Shown: positions 50,614 through 59,773, numbered from the stretch's first letter. The stretch is 64,000 nt of DNA from Bacteroidota bacterium (GCA_029262775.1 JAJCYR010000059.1:62001-126000), one strand, 5' to 3'. The notes: a model not told the origin generated them from the sequence alone. Numbers and translations: made by a program.

Positions 50614-51774
50614 TCATGTATGATACGGTGCAGCATCCGGACGTGGAATTCGGTCATCGGCGGCGACAGATCGGGCATAGTGGCAGGGTACGTCACGGTG
50701 GCCATTCGTGCACACCGTTCCCTCGCGCTGGCGACAGCGACAGGGGTAGAGGCCGCGCGTGGCGGGCGCATCGCCCCGAAAAAACGGGGTTACAAGATCG
50801 GCCAGGACCTTGGCCAGTCCGCGGCGATCGGTCAGGACCGGAACGCGGTACATGTCCATGCCGAGCGCCTCGACTTCCGCCCGAAAATCCAGGTCCAGTT
50901 CGGCAAGCGTCTCCGACTGCTCGTGCACGAACGAAATCGGTTCGACCACAACACGCCTGGCCGACAGGGTCCGGATGTGCGCTTCGGTGTCCGGCTCGGT
51001 CCAGGCAATGCCCCGGTTGGCGTGATTCTGGTAGGCGAGCGTCCAGGCCGGACCTCCGAGGAGTTCGGCAATCCGTGCGCAATGCTCTTCGACGTATCCA
51101 TCGTAGCGGCTCCCCATGTCCAGATATGTGATGGGCGTACCGTGCGCCGAAAAATAGAGCAGCGTGTCCGGATTGAGCAGATCCACATCCGCCTCGCGGG
51201 CATACCGGCGGATGTTCTCCGCGCGCAGCTCGGCGTAGGCTTCGTCATGATGCCACGCCGCGAGTTCATGAATGGGCACATCCCATGCCAAATCGCGCGC
51301 CGCCTGCTCCACGTCCTGCAGCGCGGCCACATTGGTCGAAAAACCGCAGATGGGGTAGACGGGAAGCGCCACGAGTGCATCCATGCCGTCTTCCTGCGCC
51401 AGGGCCATGACCTCGGCGATCGTGGGATCGGTAAACTGCATGGCCACGTACGTCCGCACCGGGTGCCCGCGCCCGGTGAGCACCTGTTCAACGAGCACCG
51501 CCTCCTCGCGCGCCTGGGCATTGAGCGGCGATCCGCCAATGCGCGCATAGTCTTCAATCAGCCCCGGCGCCCGCTTTTCGGCGAGCTCCCGGCACCGCAC
51601 CCGACGGGCCTCGTCGGTCGGAAAGCGCTCGAGCGGCGCATTGTTATAAAATATCCGCTCCAGAAACGGCAGCACGGCCTCCATCGTCGGCGCCTCAGGC
51701 TCGCCGAAGTTGAGCATAATGAGTCCAAACGTCTGTGCCAAGGGGTGTGGTATGTTTTGATGGATGCGGCGCAC
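50614..51774 (-). CDS. hemH: ferrochelatase / coproporphyrin ferrochelatase
   Basis: 386 residues from a GTG at 51774. Inserts ferrous iron into a porphyrin. Core motifs: LIMLNFGEPEAP, YVAMQFTDPTIAEV, LYFSAHGTPITY with the metal-handling His, WTLAYQNHANRGIAW, and VVVEPISFVHEQSETLAELD with the conserved Glu. The last ~35 residues hold CRCRQREGTVCTNGHRDVPC, a C-x-C-x7-C-x8-C pattern that could hold a metal or cluster. With HemQ present, the substrate is plausibly coproporphyrin III (CpfC activity). Same operon as hemL (28-base gap) and the reductase. Confidence 0.93.
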   Translation of the reverse strand: MRRIHQNIPHPLAQTFGLIMLNFGEPEAPTMEAVLPFLERIFYNNAPLERFPTDEARRVRCRELAEKRAPGLIEDYARIGGSPLNAQAREEAVLVEQVLTGRGHPVRTYVAMQFTDPTIAEVMALAQEDGMDALVALPVYPICGFSTNVAALQDVEQAARDLAWDVPIHELAAWHHDEAYAELRAENIRRYAREADVDLLNPDTLLYFSAHGTPITYLDMGSRYDGYVEEHCARIAELLGGPAWTLAYQNHANRGIAWTEPDTEAHIRTLSARRVVVEPISFVHEQSETLAELDLDFRAEVEALGMDMYRVPVLTDRRGLAKVLADLVTPFFRGDAPATRGLYPCRCRQREGTVCTNGHRDVPCHYARSVAADDRIPRPDAAPYHT

Positions 51775-51802
51775 GGCGCCCCATCCCGGGTTCTGCAGGT
51801 CG

Positions 51803-53134
51803 TTACAGGTTCTGAAGGGTTTCGCAGGCGGCGCGGTAGGTCGCCTCGACTTCGGCGTCCCCGTGCGCGGCGCTCACGAAGCACGCTTCAAATTGCGATG
51901 GGGGCAGGTAAATGCCGCCACGGAGCATGCCGTTGAAAAAGCGGGCAAAGCGCTCCAAATCGCACGCCGCCACCGATTCGTAGTCTTGCATGACGGCTTG
52001 CGCGCCGTCGCCGGGATCGGTACTGGCGTTGGGGTCGGTGAAAAAAGTGGTGAACATCGTGCCGACGCGCGTCTGCTGGACCGGGATACCGGCACCCCGT
52101 GCCGCCTCGCCGATGGCTTCTTCCACACGGCGCGTGGTATGTGCAATCCGGTCCCAGACGCCAGGCTCAGCCAGGCGCCTCAGCGTCACTACACCGGCTG
52201 TCATGGCCAGAGGATTGCCCGAGAGCGTACCCGCCTGGTACATGGGCCCGACCGGCGCCACCAGGTCCATGATGTCCCGTCTGCCACCATAGGCGCCCAC
52301 TGGCAGGCCACCCCCGATAACCTTCCCGAGCGCCGTGATGTCGGGTGTGACGCCGTAGAGCGCCTGGGCGCCCCCGGGATGCACCCGGAAACCAGTCATG
52401 ACCTCGTCAAAAATGAGTAGCGTATCGCAGGCTTTCGTCGCGCGGCGCACGCCCTCCAGGTACCCGCCAGCGGGTGGAATGACCCCCATATTGCCCGTCA
52501 CGGGTTCCATGATGATAGCGGCAATCTGCCCGCGATGCGCTTCCAGACAGCGCTCCACCGCCTCCAGATCGTTCCAGGGCAGTACGATCGTGTCCTGGAC
52601 GGCGTGCTTCGGGACGCCCGGGGAATCGGGCAGCCCCAGTGTTGCCACGCCCGATCCGGCGCTCGCGAGCAGCACGTCGGCGTGCCCGTGGTAGTTACCC
52701 TTGAACTTGACGACTTTGTCGCGCCCGGTGAATGCGCGCGCCAGGCGGATGGCGCTCATGGTGGCCTCTGTCCCCGAATTCACGAGCCGCACCAGATCCA
52801 AGCTCGGCATGGCGGCCTGGATGAGCTGCGTGAGCGCCACCTCCAGCGGACTCGGCGCACCAAAGCTCGTGCCCTTCGCCGCGGCCTCGGCCAGGGCGCG
52901 CGTCACCTCGGGGTCCGCATGTCCGAGGATCATGGGACCAAAGGAGAGTACGTAGTCAATGAACCGGTTGCCGTCCACATCGGTCATCGTGGCGCCCTCG
53001 GCGCGGTCAATAAAGAGCGGCTGCCCACCCACGGCCCCGAACGCCCGCGCGGGCGAGTTTACACCGCCCGGCATCAGCTCCTGCGCTTCGGTAAAGAGTC
53101 GGATGGATTCCTCAATCTGCATGTCGTGCATCAC
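51803..53134 (-). CDS. hemL: glutamate-1-semialdehyde 2,1-aminomutase
   Basis: 443 residues (ATG 53134; 53131 or 53122 possible). A PLP enzyme making 5-aminolevulinate from glutamate-1-semialdehyde. Signatures: LMPGGVNSPARAFGAVGG, VLSFGPMILGHADP, RLVNSGTEATMSAIRLARA, LLIFDEVMTGFRV, and the PLP lysine in TALGKVIGGGLPVGAYGG. Works directly after HemA, whose unstable product it uses. 15 bases after hemG. Confidence 0.97.
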   Translation of the reverse strand: MMHDMQIEESIRLFTEAQELMPGGVNSPARAFGAVGGQPLFIDRAEGATMTDVDGNRFIDYVLSFGPMILGHADPEVTRALAEAAAKGTSFGAPSPLEVALTQLIQAAMPSLDLVRLVNSGTEATMSAIRLARAFTGRDKVVKFKGNYHGHADVLLASAGSGVATLGLPDSPGVPKHAVQDTIVLPWNDLEAVERCLEAHRGQIAAIIMEPVTGNMGVIPPAGGYLEGVRRATKACDTLLIFDEVMTGFRVHPGGAQALYGVTPDITALGKVIGGGLPVGAYGGRRDIMDLVAPVGPMYQAGTLSGNPLAMTAGVVTLRRLAEPGVWDRIAHTTRRVEEAIGEAARGAGIPVQQTRVGTMFTTFFTDPNASTDPGDGAQAVMQDYESVAACDLERFARFFNGMLRGGIYLPPSQFEACFVSAAHGDAEVEATYRAACETLQNL

Positions 53135-53149
53135 GTCTGTTATGTCTGT

Positions 53150-54874
53150 TCAGTTGTTCCGCTCAAGACGTGCAAGCACCGTATGGGCGGCATCACCAGC
53201 CTGCCGGATGACATCCGGGATGCCGACGCCCCGGTAGGCCGATCCGGTCAGAACGAGTCCGGGAAGCTGCTGTACCAGGCGGTCCATGCGCTCAAGCCGC
53301 TCCGGGTGGCCCATCGTATAGGCGGGCTGCGAGCGCAGCCAGCGGCGCACGCGGACCAGGTCGGGCCGCGCGGCTGCGCCGGGCGCTGCGCCGAGGACGT
53401 CGACGAGTTCGCAGGCGACGTGGCTCAGGAGCTCTTTCTCGCTGGCCCGGAGCAGCGGGTCCTCGGCGGAGCGCCCGAAATAGAACCGCAGCAGTACACG
53501 GCCTTTGGCCGCGCGGCCCTCAATTTTTGACGAGCTCCACGTGCACGCCCGAACGGCCTTCCCCTCGATTTCGGGCACCAGATACCCGTATCCATCGAGC
53601 GGATGGGCTATGTCCTGACGCCTCAACCCGACGGTCACCACGACGGCGGAGTTGTACTCAATGCCCCGAAGCTCTTCGGCCAGGGCACTGGCCGCCGTGA
53701 CAGATTTCCGGTCTTTGGAATCCGGACCCTCCAGCATATCTGCGGCGGCGTACGCGGGGGCCGTAATGATGACGCTGCGGGCGCGGAAAGAGCGCACCGG
53801 GGCCGAGACCACTTGACCTGCCTGCTGGGGCGCACGGGTCCCAACCCGCCAGACGGCGCCCCCTCTGTGGTCGCCCGGTTCTGTGCTCGCCGAGTCTGTG
53901 CTCGCCGGGTCTGCGCTCGCCGGGTCTGCGCTCGCCAGTTCTGTGCTCGCCGGGTTATCGACCCGGTCTACCTTGGACCGCTGCGGCCTATTGTCTATAT
54001 GCACAGACTCCGCGCGGCAATTCGTAAGGACGGTGACCGGGTTTTCGCCGCTCGTGAGGTGCGCCAGGAGCGCACCGGGAAGCGTCTGCATACCGCCGCG
54101 GAGCGTCACGAAGGCCGGGTCTCCGGGCGCAAAGTCCTTGCGCGCAGCCGTGCGGTGAGCGGTCCTCATGCCGCGAAGCAGGCTTCCGTGGACCGCCTCG
54201 AGTTCGTGAAGCTGTGGAAAGGTCGCCCGAAGGCTCAGTCTGTCCACGTCACCGCCATAAATGCCGCCGAGGAGTGGTCCCACGATCCGTTCGTGCATTT
54301 CGCGTCCCAACCGGCGCCGGATAAACTGTCCGAGCGGCTCATCGGTCCTGCCCCGGCGCCTCGGTACAAGCCACTCCATGGCAAGACGCAGTTTTCCGAC
54401 GGGCGAGAGGAGTCTCGTTGCGAAAAGCGGCCACAGCCGAGACGGCACGAGGCCACTCATGCCCTGCGGTAGCGGATACAGCCTCCCACCCTTCTGCACA
54501 AAACTGCCCCGATGCGCCGGGTTGGTCGGCACGATTTCGCCTTCCAGGCCCAATTCGCGGCACAGCTCGAGCGCCCACGGCTTGCGCGCCAGGAAAATAT
54601 CGGGGCCGTGCTCGACGGTGTACCCGTTCACGTGCTCGGTCACGAGCTTGCCACCACACGCGTCCGCGGCTTCGACAACCGTAATGCTGAGACGTGGGGC
54701 CGCCAGGCGCAGGCGCCAGGCGGCCCCAAGCCCGGATATGCCGCCCCCGATTACAAGTACGTCCAGCGCTGCCTCCTCGGTACGCCGAGGGCCGCGAGCC
54801 AGGTCAGGTTCGGGAGCCTCGTCCGGCAGGGGCGTCATTTCAGGGCGGGACGTCGCTTCAGAGCGGGACGTCAT
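53150..54874 (-). CDS. hemG: protoporphyrinogen/coproporphyrinogen III oxidase
   Basis: 574 residues, longer than usual (about 460-480). FAD-binding VLVIGGGISGLGAAWRL begins around residue 38 after a disordered, acidic leader; GPDIFLARKPWALELCREL, RRLGREMHERIVGPLLGGIYGG and FVTLRGGMQTLPGAL are typical of the HemY/HemG flavoprotein. The C-terminus VLTGSAYRGVGIPDVIRQAG closes the FAD fold. A disordered insert near residue 300 comes from five 15-base repeats (53881-53955, PASxx). With HemQ and no hemN/hemF in the cluster, it is likely CgoX (HemY). ATG overlaps hemE (ATGA). Confidence 0.93.
   Translation of the reverse strand: MTSRSEATSRPEMTPLPDEAPEPDLARGPRRTEEAALDVLVIGGGISGLGAAWRLRLAAPRLSITVVEAADACGGKLVTEHVNGYTVEHGPDIFLARKPWALELCRELGLEGEIVPTNPAHRGSFVQKGGRLYPLPQGMSGLVPSRLWPLFATRLLSPVGKLRLAMEWLVPRRRGRTDEPLGQFIRRRLGREMHERIVGPLLGGIYGGDVDRLSLRATFPQLHELEAVHGSLLRGMRTAHRTAARKDFAPGDPAFVTLRGGMQTLPGALLAHLTSGENPVTVLTNCRAESVHIDNRPQRSKVDRVDNPASTELASADPASADPASTDSASTEPGDHRGGAVWRVGTRAPQQAGQVVSAPVRSFRARSVIITAPAYAAADMLEGPDSKDRKSVTAASALAEELRGIEYNSAVVVTVGLRRQDIAHPLDGYGYLVPEIEGKAVRACTWSSSKIEGRAAKGRVLLRFYFGRSAEDPLLRASEKELLSHVACELVDVLGAAPGAAARPDLVRVRRWLRSQPAYTMGHPERLERMDRLVQQLPGLVLTGSAYRGVGIPDVIRQAGDAAHTVLARLERNN
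53881..53955 (-). repeat. five 15-bp tandem repeats inside hemG
   Basis: Units such as CTGTGCTCGCCGGGT repeat every 15 bases with few changes; on the coding strand they add PAS-type pentapeptides (ASADP, ASTEP). The period keeps the frame. Confidence 0.9.
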
Positions 54875-56130
54875 GCCGTACTACCTGGCCGCGCTGTCGC
54901 CGCGTGCACGTGATCGACCAGGCGGCGTACATTATCGACTGGCGTTTCGGGAATAATACCGTGGCCGACGTTGAAAATGTGGCCAGCGCGGCCCCCTGCC
55001 CGGGCCAGTACATCGTCTGCGCCGCGGTGAAGCACCTCCCAGGGTGCGTGCAGCAGGACAGGATCGAGATTTCCCATGATGACACGGTCCATGCCAATCC
55101 GAGCCCATGCCTCGTCGAGCGGTGTATGAAAATCCACCCCCACAGCCGTCGGGCCGGCCGCTGCAATACTCTCCAGATACGCTCCCGTACCGGTCGAGAA
55201 ATGGATGACCGGCACGCCTGTCGCGAGCGCCGAAGCCAATACGCGCCGCGTATAGGGCTGCGCATACCGCTCATAGTCCAGCCGCCCAAGCGCCCCCGCC
55301 CAGGAATCGAAAAGCTGGAGCACCTGGGCCCCTGCTGCCACCTGCGATGCCAGGTAATCCGAAACGACGATGACCAGCTTGGACATGAGCACATGCCACG
55401 CATCCGGATCGCTGTACATGAGGCCCTTGGCGTTCACGTAGCTCTTCGAGCCGCCCCCTTCGATGGCGTAACTGGCGAGCGTAAACGGCGCACCCGAGAA
55501 ACCGATGAGCGGGATGCCCCGCGTATCCAACGCTTCGCGTACCAGACGGATGGCGCCGAGCGTACCTCCCATGACCTCGGCCATGGGAGGCGTCCGAAGG
55601 GCATCAATGTCGCGCCGACTGCGCACGGGGTTTCCCAGGCGGGGCCCGACGCCTTTGATAAAGTCCAGGTCAAGCCCCATCCCGGCAAGCGGCGGCAGGA
55701 TATCCGAAAAAATGATGGCCGCATCCAGATCAAACGCCTCCATGGGCTGCATGGTGATTTCGGCCGACAGCTCCGGCGAGTGAATGCTCTCGAGCATCGT
55801 ATGGTGCTCGCGCAGCGCGCGGTATTCCGGCATGTACCGGCCTGCCTGGCGCATGAGCCAGATCGGGGTCCGGTCGGCTGGCTCTCCGCGGAGCGTTTTC
55901 AGAAAACGGCTGTTTTCAGTGGCGGAAGCAGGTGTGGCGGAGGCAGGCATGGCGGAAGCAGGTGTCGCGGAGGCAGGTGTGGCGGAGGCAGGCATGGCGG
56001 AGGCAGGTGTGGCGGAAGCAGGCATGGCGGAAGCAGGTGTGGCAGAGGCAGGTGTGGCGGAGGCAGGCATGGCGGAAGCAGGTGCCCCGGAACCAGCGCG
56101 CTGCGCCGCATGGGTCATGTTTTCATTCAT
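54871..56130 (-). CDS. hemE: uroporphyrinogen decarboxylase with N-terminal repeat extension
   Basis: 419 residues, about 70 more than usual. Removes four carboxyl groups to make coproporphyrinogen III. RQAGRYMPEYRALR, the catalytic Asp region AIIFSDILPPLAG, GFSGAPFTLASYAIEG, QLFDSWAGALG, and NVGHGIIPETPVDNV at the C-terminus are all present. The N-terminal extension (residues ~17-71) is eleven pentapeptides ASA(M/T)P, encoded by eleven 15-base units (55921-56085). It is expected to be disordered. 19 bases after hemQ; overlaps hemG. Confidence 0.96.
   Translation of the reverse strand: MNENMTHAAQRAGSGAPASAMPASATPASATPASAMPASATPASAMPASATPASATPASAMPASATPASATENSRFLKTLRGEPADRTPIWLMRQAGRYMPEYRALREHHTMLESIHSPELSAEITMQPMEAFDLDAAIIFSDILPPLAGMGLDLDFIKGVGPRLGNPVRSRRDIDALRTPPMAEVMGGTLGAIRLVREALDTRGIPLIGFSGAPFTLASYAIEGGGSKSYVNAKGLMYSDPDAWHVLMSKLVIVVSDYLASQVAAGAQVLQLFDSWAGALGRLDYERYAQPYTRRVLASALATGVPVIHFSTGTGAYLESIAAAGPTAVGVDFHTPLDEAWARIGMDRVIMGNLDPVLLHAPWEVLHRGADDVLARAGGRAGHIFNVGHGIIPETPVDNVRRLVDHVHAATARPGSTA
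55921..56085 (-). repeat. eleven 15-bp tandem repeats in the 5' part of hemE
   Basis: Eleven in-frame units (GGCGGAAGCAGGTGT and GGCGGAGGCAGGCAT variants), 165 bases, encode (ASAM/TP)n at the N-terminus of HemE. Two alternating unit types suggest expansion of a composite unit. Copy number is probably variable between strains. Confidence 0.95.
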
Positions 56131-56149
56131 CGGTGATACCGGGCGGATT

Positions 56150-56863
56150 TCATTCTACAGACGGGGTGTTCTGCCAGAGGGCGTGTCCCACGAAAAAGGG
56201 GCCCATGTGCTCCATGTACTCGGAGGTCTGCTTCGTTTTGCGCATATGCTCGACGACCTTGGAGAGCGGCGCCAGCTCCTTGCCCACGAGCGCTATCACA
56301 AAATCGTTGTCGTTCGCATCGAGCCCATGGCAGGCCAGGCGGATGTCATGCGCGTGGTCGGCGCGACCATACGCCATGCCAATACCGCCGTGCTCCATGA
56401 GCAGGCGGCGCTGCTCCTCGGCTGGTTCTCTCATGAAGGTGCCCTTGCGCCGGAGTGGGTACCAGACGGCCCACGGCCAGGCCGCCGTCGTGGCGTGCCG
56501 CACGGGGCGCCTGACGAGCACCTCGTCCAAATCCGATTCGTAGCCGATGGCATACGTCCGGCCCATCATCGTACAGGCGGGTCGCGGCGCGAGGTCTGCA
56601 AACGGCGCAGCGTTCAGGAAGGGCCGCAGCCCGGTTACAAACCACTCGGGGTGCCTTGTCCAGGTGAGCAGTCCCACACTGCGCGAGCTCCGCACGTCGG
56701 CGTAGAGCACGGCGGGCAGATCGGCCGCCTCGACGGCCGCAATGAGCGCATGGGTCTCCGTCACACCATCAAACACCAGCAACTGCATGAAAAGCCGCTT
56801 GTCGGACGTAATGGGGCCATTCTCGCCGCGCCCCCGTTCGGAAATGGAAATACCTTCAGCCAC
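56150..56863 (-). CDS. hemQ: HemQ/chlorite-dismutase family, coproheme decarboxylase
   Basis: 237 residues from the GTG at 56863, which has a GGAGG about nine bases upstream and overlaps hemB by 8 bases; the ATG at 56905 would overlap by 50 bases. Family features: LFMQLLVFDGV, then AVWYPLRRKG (catalytic Tyr in WYP), LLMEHGGIGMAYG with the likely proximal heme His, and MRKTKQTSEYMEHMGPFFVG at the end. HemQ (ChdC) converts coproheme to heme b, the last step of the coproporphyrin-dependent pathway. The usual distal Gln position seems to be His/other. Confidence 0.87.
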   Translation of the reverse strand: MAEGISISERGRGENGPITSDKRLFMQLLVFDGVTETHALIAAVEAADLPAVLYADVRSSRSVGLLTWTRHPEWFVTGLRPFLNAAPFADLAPRPACTMMGRTYAIGYESDLDEVLVRRPVRHATTAAWPWAVWYPLRRKGTFMREPAEEQRRLLMEHGGIGMAYGRADHAHDIRLACHGLDANDNDFVIALVGKELAPLSKVVEHMRKTKQTSEYMEHMGPFFVGHALWQNTPSVE

Positions 56864-57974
56864 GTTCAGCGTCCTCCGCGAGCCATATGGCCGCGTCTTT
56901 TGCATGATAAGTCAGAATAATGTCGGCGCCCGCCCGCTTCATGGACAGAAGCGTTTCCAGCACCACGGCGCGCTCATCCAGGTACCCGGCCGCCACCGCG
57001 GCCTTCACCATCGCATACTCCCCGCTCACATTGTATACGGCAAGCGGAATCGCCGGAAAACGCGCCTTCAGCGCGCTCACCACGTCCAGATACGGGAGTC
57101 CCGGCTTGACCATCAGGATGTCCGCGCCTTCCGCCACATCGAGTTCGGCCTCGACGAGCGCCTCGGCGCGGTTCGCCGGATCCATCTGGTAGGTTTTTTT
57201 GTCGGCTGGCACACCCGCGCGGGGCCGGGGCGCCGAGCTGAGTGCATCGCGAAACGGTCCGTAAAAGGCCGATGCGTACTTGGCCGTGTACGACAGAATA
57301 CCAACATCCGTGAAGCCGGCCTTGTCGAGCGCGTAGCGAATGGCCGAAACGCGCCCATCCATCATGTCACTGGGCGCCACAAAATCAGCCCCCGCACGCG
57401 CCTGTACGACAGCCATGGCGGCAAGTACGTCCAGCGTCCGGTCATTGTCGATGCGCCCGCCGAGCACAACCCCGTCGTGCCCGTCCGAAGAATACGGATC
57501 GAGCGCCACGTCGGTCGCGACAATCAGATCTGGATGCGCCTTTTTCAGGGCGCGGATGGCGCGCGGATAGAGCCCGTCTTCGCGCAGTGCGTGGCTGGCT
57601 TCGGTGTCCTTCAGATCCGGGCGGATGGCGGGAAAGAGTGCTACACCCGGAATGCCAAGTCGGGTAAGCGCTGCGGCCTCTTCAACCAGCCCGTCCACAG
57701 AATACCGGTACTGCCCCGGCATGGCCGCAATGGGCGACGCCGCGGCCGCCCCGTCTTCCACGAAAAGCGGTGCAATGAAGTCGCTCGCTGAGAGGTGCGT
57801 TTCGCGTACGAGCGCCCTGTGCGCCGCTGACTGCCGGAGCCGGCGGGGTCGGCGCACGAGGTGCCATGCGGAAGCCTGGCTGCTGGCCGGCGGTCCTTCG
57901 CGTATGTCCTCTTCGTTTTTCTGCATGTCCATCTGTGAGACGTTTTTGAGATGTTGCCGCTCAAGCCTATTCAT
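56856..57974 (-). CDS. hemB: porphobilinogen synthase
   Basis: 372 residues. Joins two 5-aminolevulinate molecules. A leader (MNRLERQHLKNVSQMDMQKN) precedes the core: RYSVDGLVEEAAALTRLGI, DVALDPYSSDGHDG, APSDMMDGRV, Schiff-base Lys regions YTAKYASAFYGPFR and ILMVKPGLPYLD. The metal site reads ALDPYSSDGHDG, i.e. without the zinc cysteines, so it is the Mg-type enzyme. ATGA overlap with hemCD at 57971-57974; 8-base overlap with hemQ. Confidence 0.97.
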   Translation of the reverse strand: MNRLERQHLKNVSQMDMQKNEEDIREGPPASSQASAWHLVRRPRRLRQSAAHRALVRETHLSASDFIAPLFVEDGAAAASPIAAMPGQYRYSVDGLVEEAAALTRLGIPGVALFPAIRPDLKDTEASHALREDGLYPRAIRALKKAHPDLIVATDVALDPYSSDGHDGVVLGGRIDNDRTLDVLAAMAVVQARAGADFVAPSDMMDGRVSAIRYALDKAGFTDVGILSYTAKYASAFYGPFRDALSSAPRPRAGVPADKKTYQMDPANRAEALVEAELDVAEGADILMVKPGLPYLDVVSALKARFPAIPLAVYNVSGEYAMVKAAVAAGYLDERAVVLETLLSMKRAGADIILTYHAKDAAIWLAEDAERG

Positions 57975-59773
57975 GACCCGACGGCCTCACCGTCGGCAAA
58001 CCGCGCCAACCCCTCTACGAGATCTTCCACGGTATGCGGATCGGCTACCACATGCACCGGCCAGCCCAAGGCTTCCACGGCGCGGGCCGTGACGGGGCCA
58101 ATTGCGGCCACAACGGCGCGCGCGGCTACCTGGTCAGCCAGAGCGCCAAACTGCGAGCGAAAGGCCCGCGCCGTGGAAGGGCTGGTGAAGGTGAGCGCCT
58201 GAACGCCGGCCTCGAGGGCTTTCCGCGCTCCGGGTGTGACCTCGGCCTCGGCCGTGTCGTAGGCTGCGACGACCTCTAAATGAGCACCGGCCGCGCGCAG
58301 TGCATCGGCGAGCGTAGGGCGCGCCGCGGACGCCTGCACAAGGAGCACCCGGGCGCCCTCGGCGACGGTCAGTGCACTGGCCAGCTCTTCGCCGGTGTAT
58401 ACTTCTGGCACAAAGACATTCCGGACGCCGCGTGAGCGGAACGCATCGGCCGTCTGGCTTCCGACCGCCGCCACGCGCACGCGCTCCGGCCACAGCAGAT
58501 CGCCGCCCCCGGCAGCGCCCCCCGTCCCGGCTGCCGCCGCCGTCGTCAGCGCGTCAAAGAGCACCTCCACACCGTTCGTGCTGGTGCAGACCACCCAGTC
58601 AAACGCGTCGAGATCGGCCAGTGCCGCGTGCAGCGCAGGGTTTGGTCGAATCGTATGAATTTCGATTCCGGGAATGGCTACGGGTGTTGCGTCTTCCGCC
58701 TCCAACGCACGGCAGAGTGGCTCCGCCTGATGCGCGGCCCGCGTGACGAGAACCCGCCAACCGCGCAGGCGACGCGGCGAAGGCGCCGGCCCCCCGTAGG
58801 AAGCCACCAGGCGGGCTGCTCCGAGATCAAGTGCCAGCTCCGCCACGGCCTGGCCCAGCGCAGAGGCATCGGCCCCGCTGTCCACGACGCGGATGCTTTT
58901 TTCTCCCGAGGGCGCGGCCACCAGGCCTTCCAGGACGATGGTTGCAGACCCACTCTCTACTTCGTGGCGCGCGCCCTCCGCCCCCTCCGCGCCCTCCGCC
59001 CCCTCCGCGCCCGCTGCACCTCCCACGACCGCATACGCTGCCACGGGCGATGAGCAGCCTCCTTCGAGCGCCGCCAGGAAGGCCCGCTCGGCCGTCGTGG
59101 CGCGCGCCACGTCCTCATCCTGGATCGCTGACAGTAATTCCAGGACGCGCTCATCCGTCTGCCGGCACTGCACACCGAGGGCTCCCTGACCCGGCGCTGG
59201 CAGCATGGTACCCGTCTCAAACCATTCGGAAACGGTCCCTTCCAAACCCATCCGCGTGAGTCCAGCCGCCGCCATGACGGTCGCGTCGTACGCTCCCTGC
59301 TCCACTTTTTGGAGACGCGTCTGCACGTTTCCCCGGATACTCTCAACGCGCACGTCGGGCCTGAGCATGCGGATCTGCGCCGCGCGGCGCATACTGCTCG
59401 TCCCGACAAGGGCGCCAGGTGGCAGCAAGTCGAGCGTCAGTCCGCCCTTCGCCACCAATACGTCGCGCACATCGGCGCGGTCCAGAATGGCGCCGAGCAC
59501 CAACCCGTCTGCATCCTGGGTCGGTAAGTCCTTCAGCGAGTGCACGGCAATGTCTATCGCTCCGCTGCGCAGGGCCGCTTCGAGTTCGGCCGTAAAGAGC
59601 CCCTTCGCTCCTATCGAGGGCAACGGATCGTGCTGATTTAAATCCCCCGTCGTATCCATCGGAATAATTTCGGTCTGGAGGCCGGGGTGCGCCTCCTCGA
59701 TAAGACCCAGGACCCGCTCTGTCTGCCACCTTGCGAGCGCAGATTTTCGAGTGCCGGCGCGGACGACACTCAT
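57971..59773 (-). CDS. hemCD: fused hydroxymethylbilane synthase / uroporphyrinogen-III synthase
   Basis: 600 residues from the ATG at 59773. HemC part ~1-310: RAGTRKSALARWQTERV, GAKGLFTAELEAALRSG, DIAVHSLKDLPT, GTSSMRRAAQIRML, RGNVQTRLQKVE, PAPGQGALGVQCR, and the dipyrromethane Cys in EGGCSSPVAAYA. A short AEG repeat linker follows. HemD part ~340-600: GWRVLVTRAAHQAEPLCRAL, DWVVCTSTNGVEVLFDAL, AFTSPSTARAF-like QALTFTSPSTARAF. HemC makes the linear tetrapyrrole and HemD closes it; the fusion guides the unstable intermediate. ATGA overlaps with hemA (59770) and hemB. Confidence 0.96.
   Translation of the reverse strand: MSVVRAGTRKSALARWQTERVLGLIEEAHPGLQTEIIPMDTTGDLNQHDPLPSIGAKGLFTAELEAALRSGAIDIAVHSLKDLPTQDADGLVLGAILDRADVRDVLVAKGGLTLDLLPPGALVGTSSMRRAAQIRMLRPDVRVESIRGNVQTRLQKVEQGAYDATVMAAAGLTRMGLEGTVSEWFETGTMLPAPGQGALGVQCRQTDERVLELLSAIQDEDVARATTAERAFLAALEGGCSSPVAAYAVVGGAAGAEGAEGAEGAEGARHEVESGSATIVLEGLVAAPSGEKSIRVVDSGADASALGQAVAELALDLGAARLVASYGGPAPSPRRLRGWRVLVTRAAHQAEPLCRALEAEDATPVAIPGIEIHTIRPNPALHAALADLDAFDWVVCTSTNGVEVLFDALTTAAAAGTGGAAGGGDLLWPERVRVAAVGSQTADAFRSRGVRNVFVPEVYTGEELASALTVAEGARVLLVQASAARPTLADALRAAGAHLEVVAAYDTAEAEVTPGARKALEAGVQALTFTSPSTARAFRSQFGALADQVAARAVVAAIGPVTARAVEALGWPVHVVADPHTVEDLVEGLARFADGEAVGS
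58971..59006 (-). repeat. four 9-bp tandem repeats in hemCD
   Basis: Units GCGCCCTCC and GCCCCCTCC alternate in frame and encode AEG repeats in the linker after the HemC catalytic Cys. Confidence 0.85.

Noticed and set aside
55921-56085. CRISPR-like array
   Set aside because: Units are only 15 bases, without spacers, and read through as coding sequence of hemE.
54694-56136. 480-codon plus-strand frame with pentapeptide-like repeats
   Set aside because: It is the antisense reading of the hemE/hemG region; the repeats are simply the 15-bp units read backwards.
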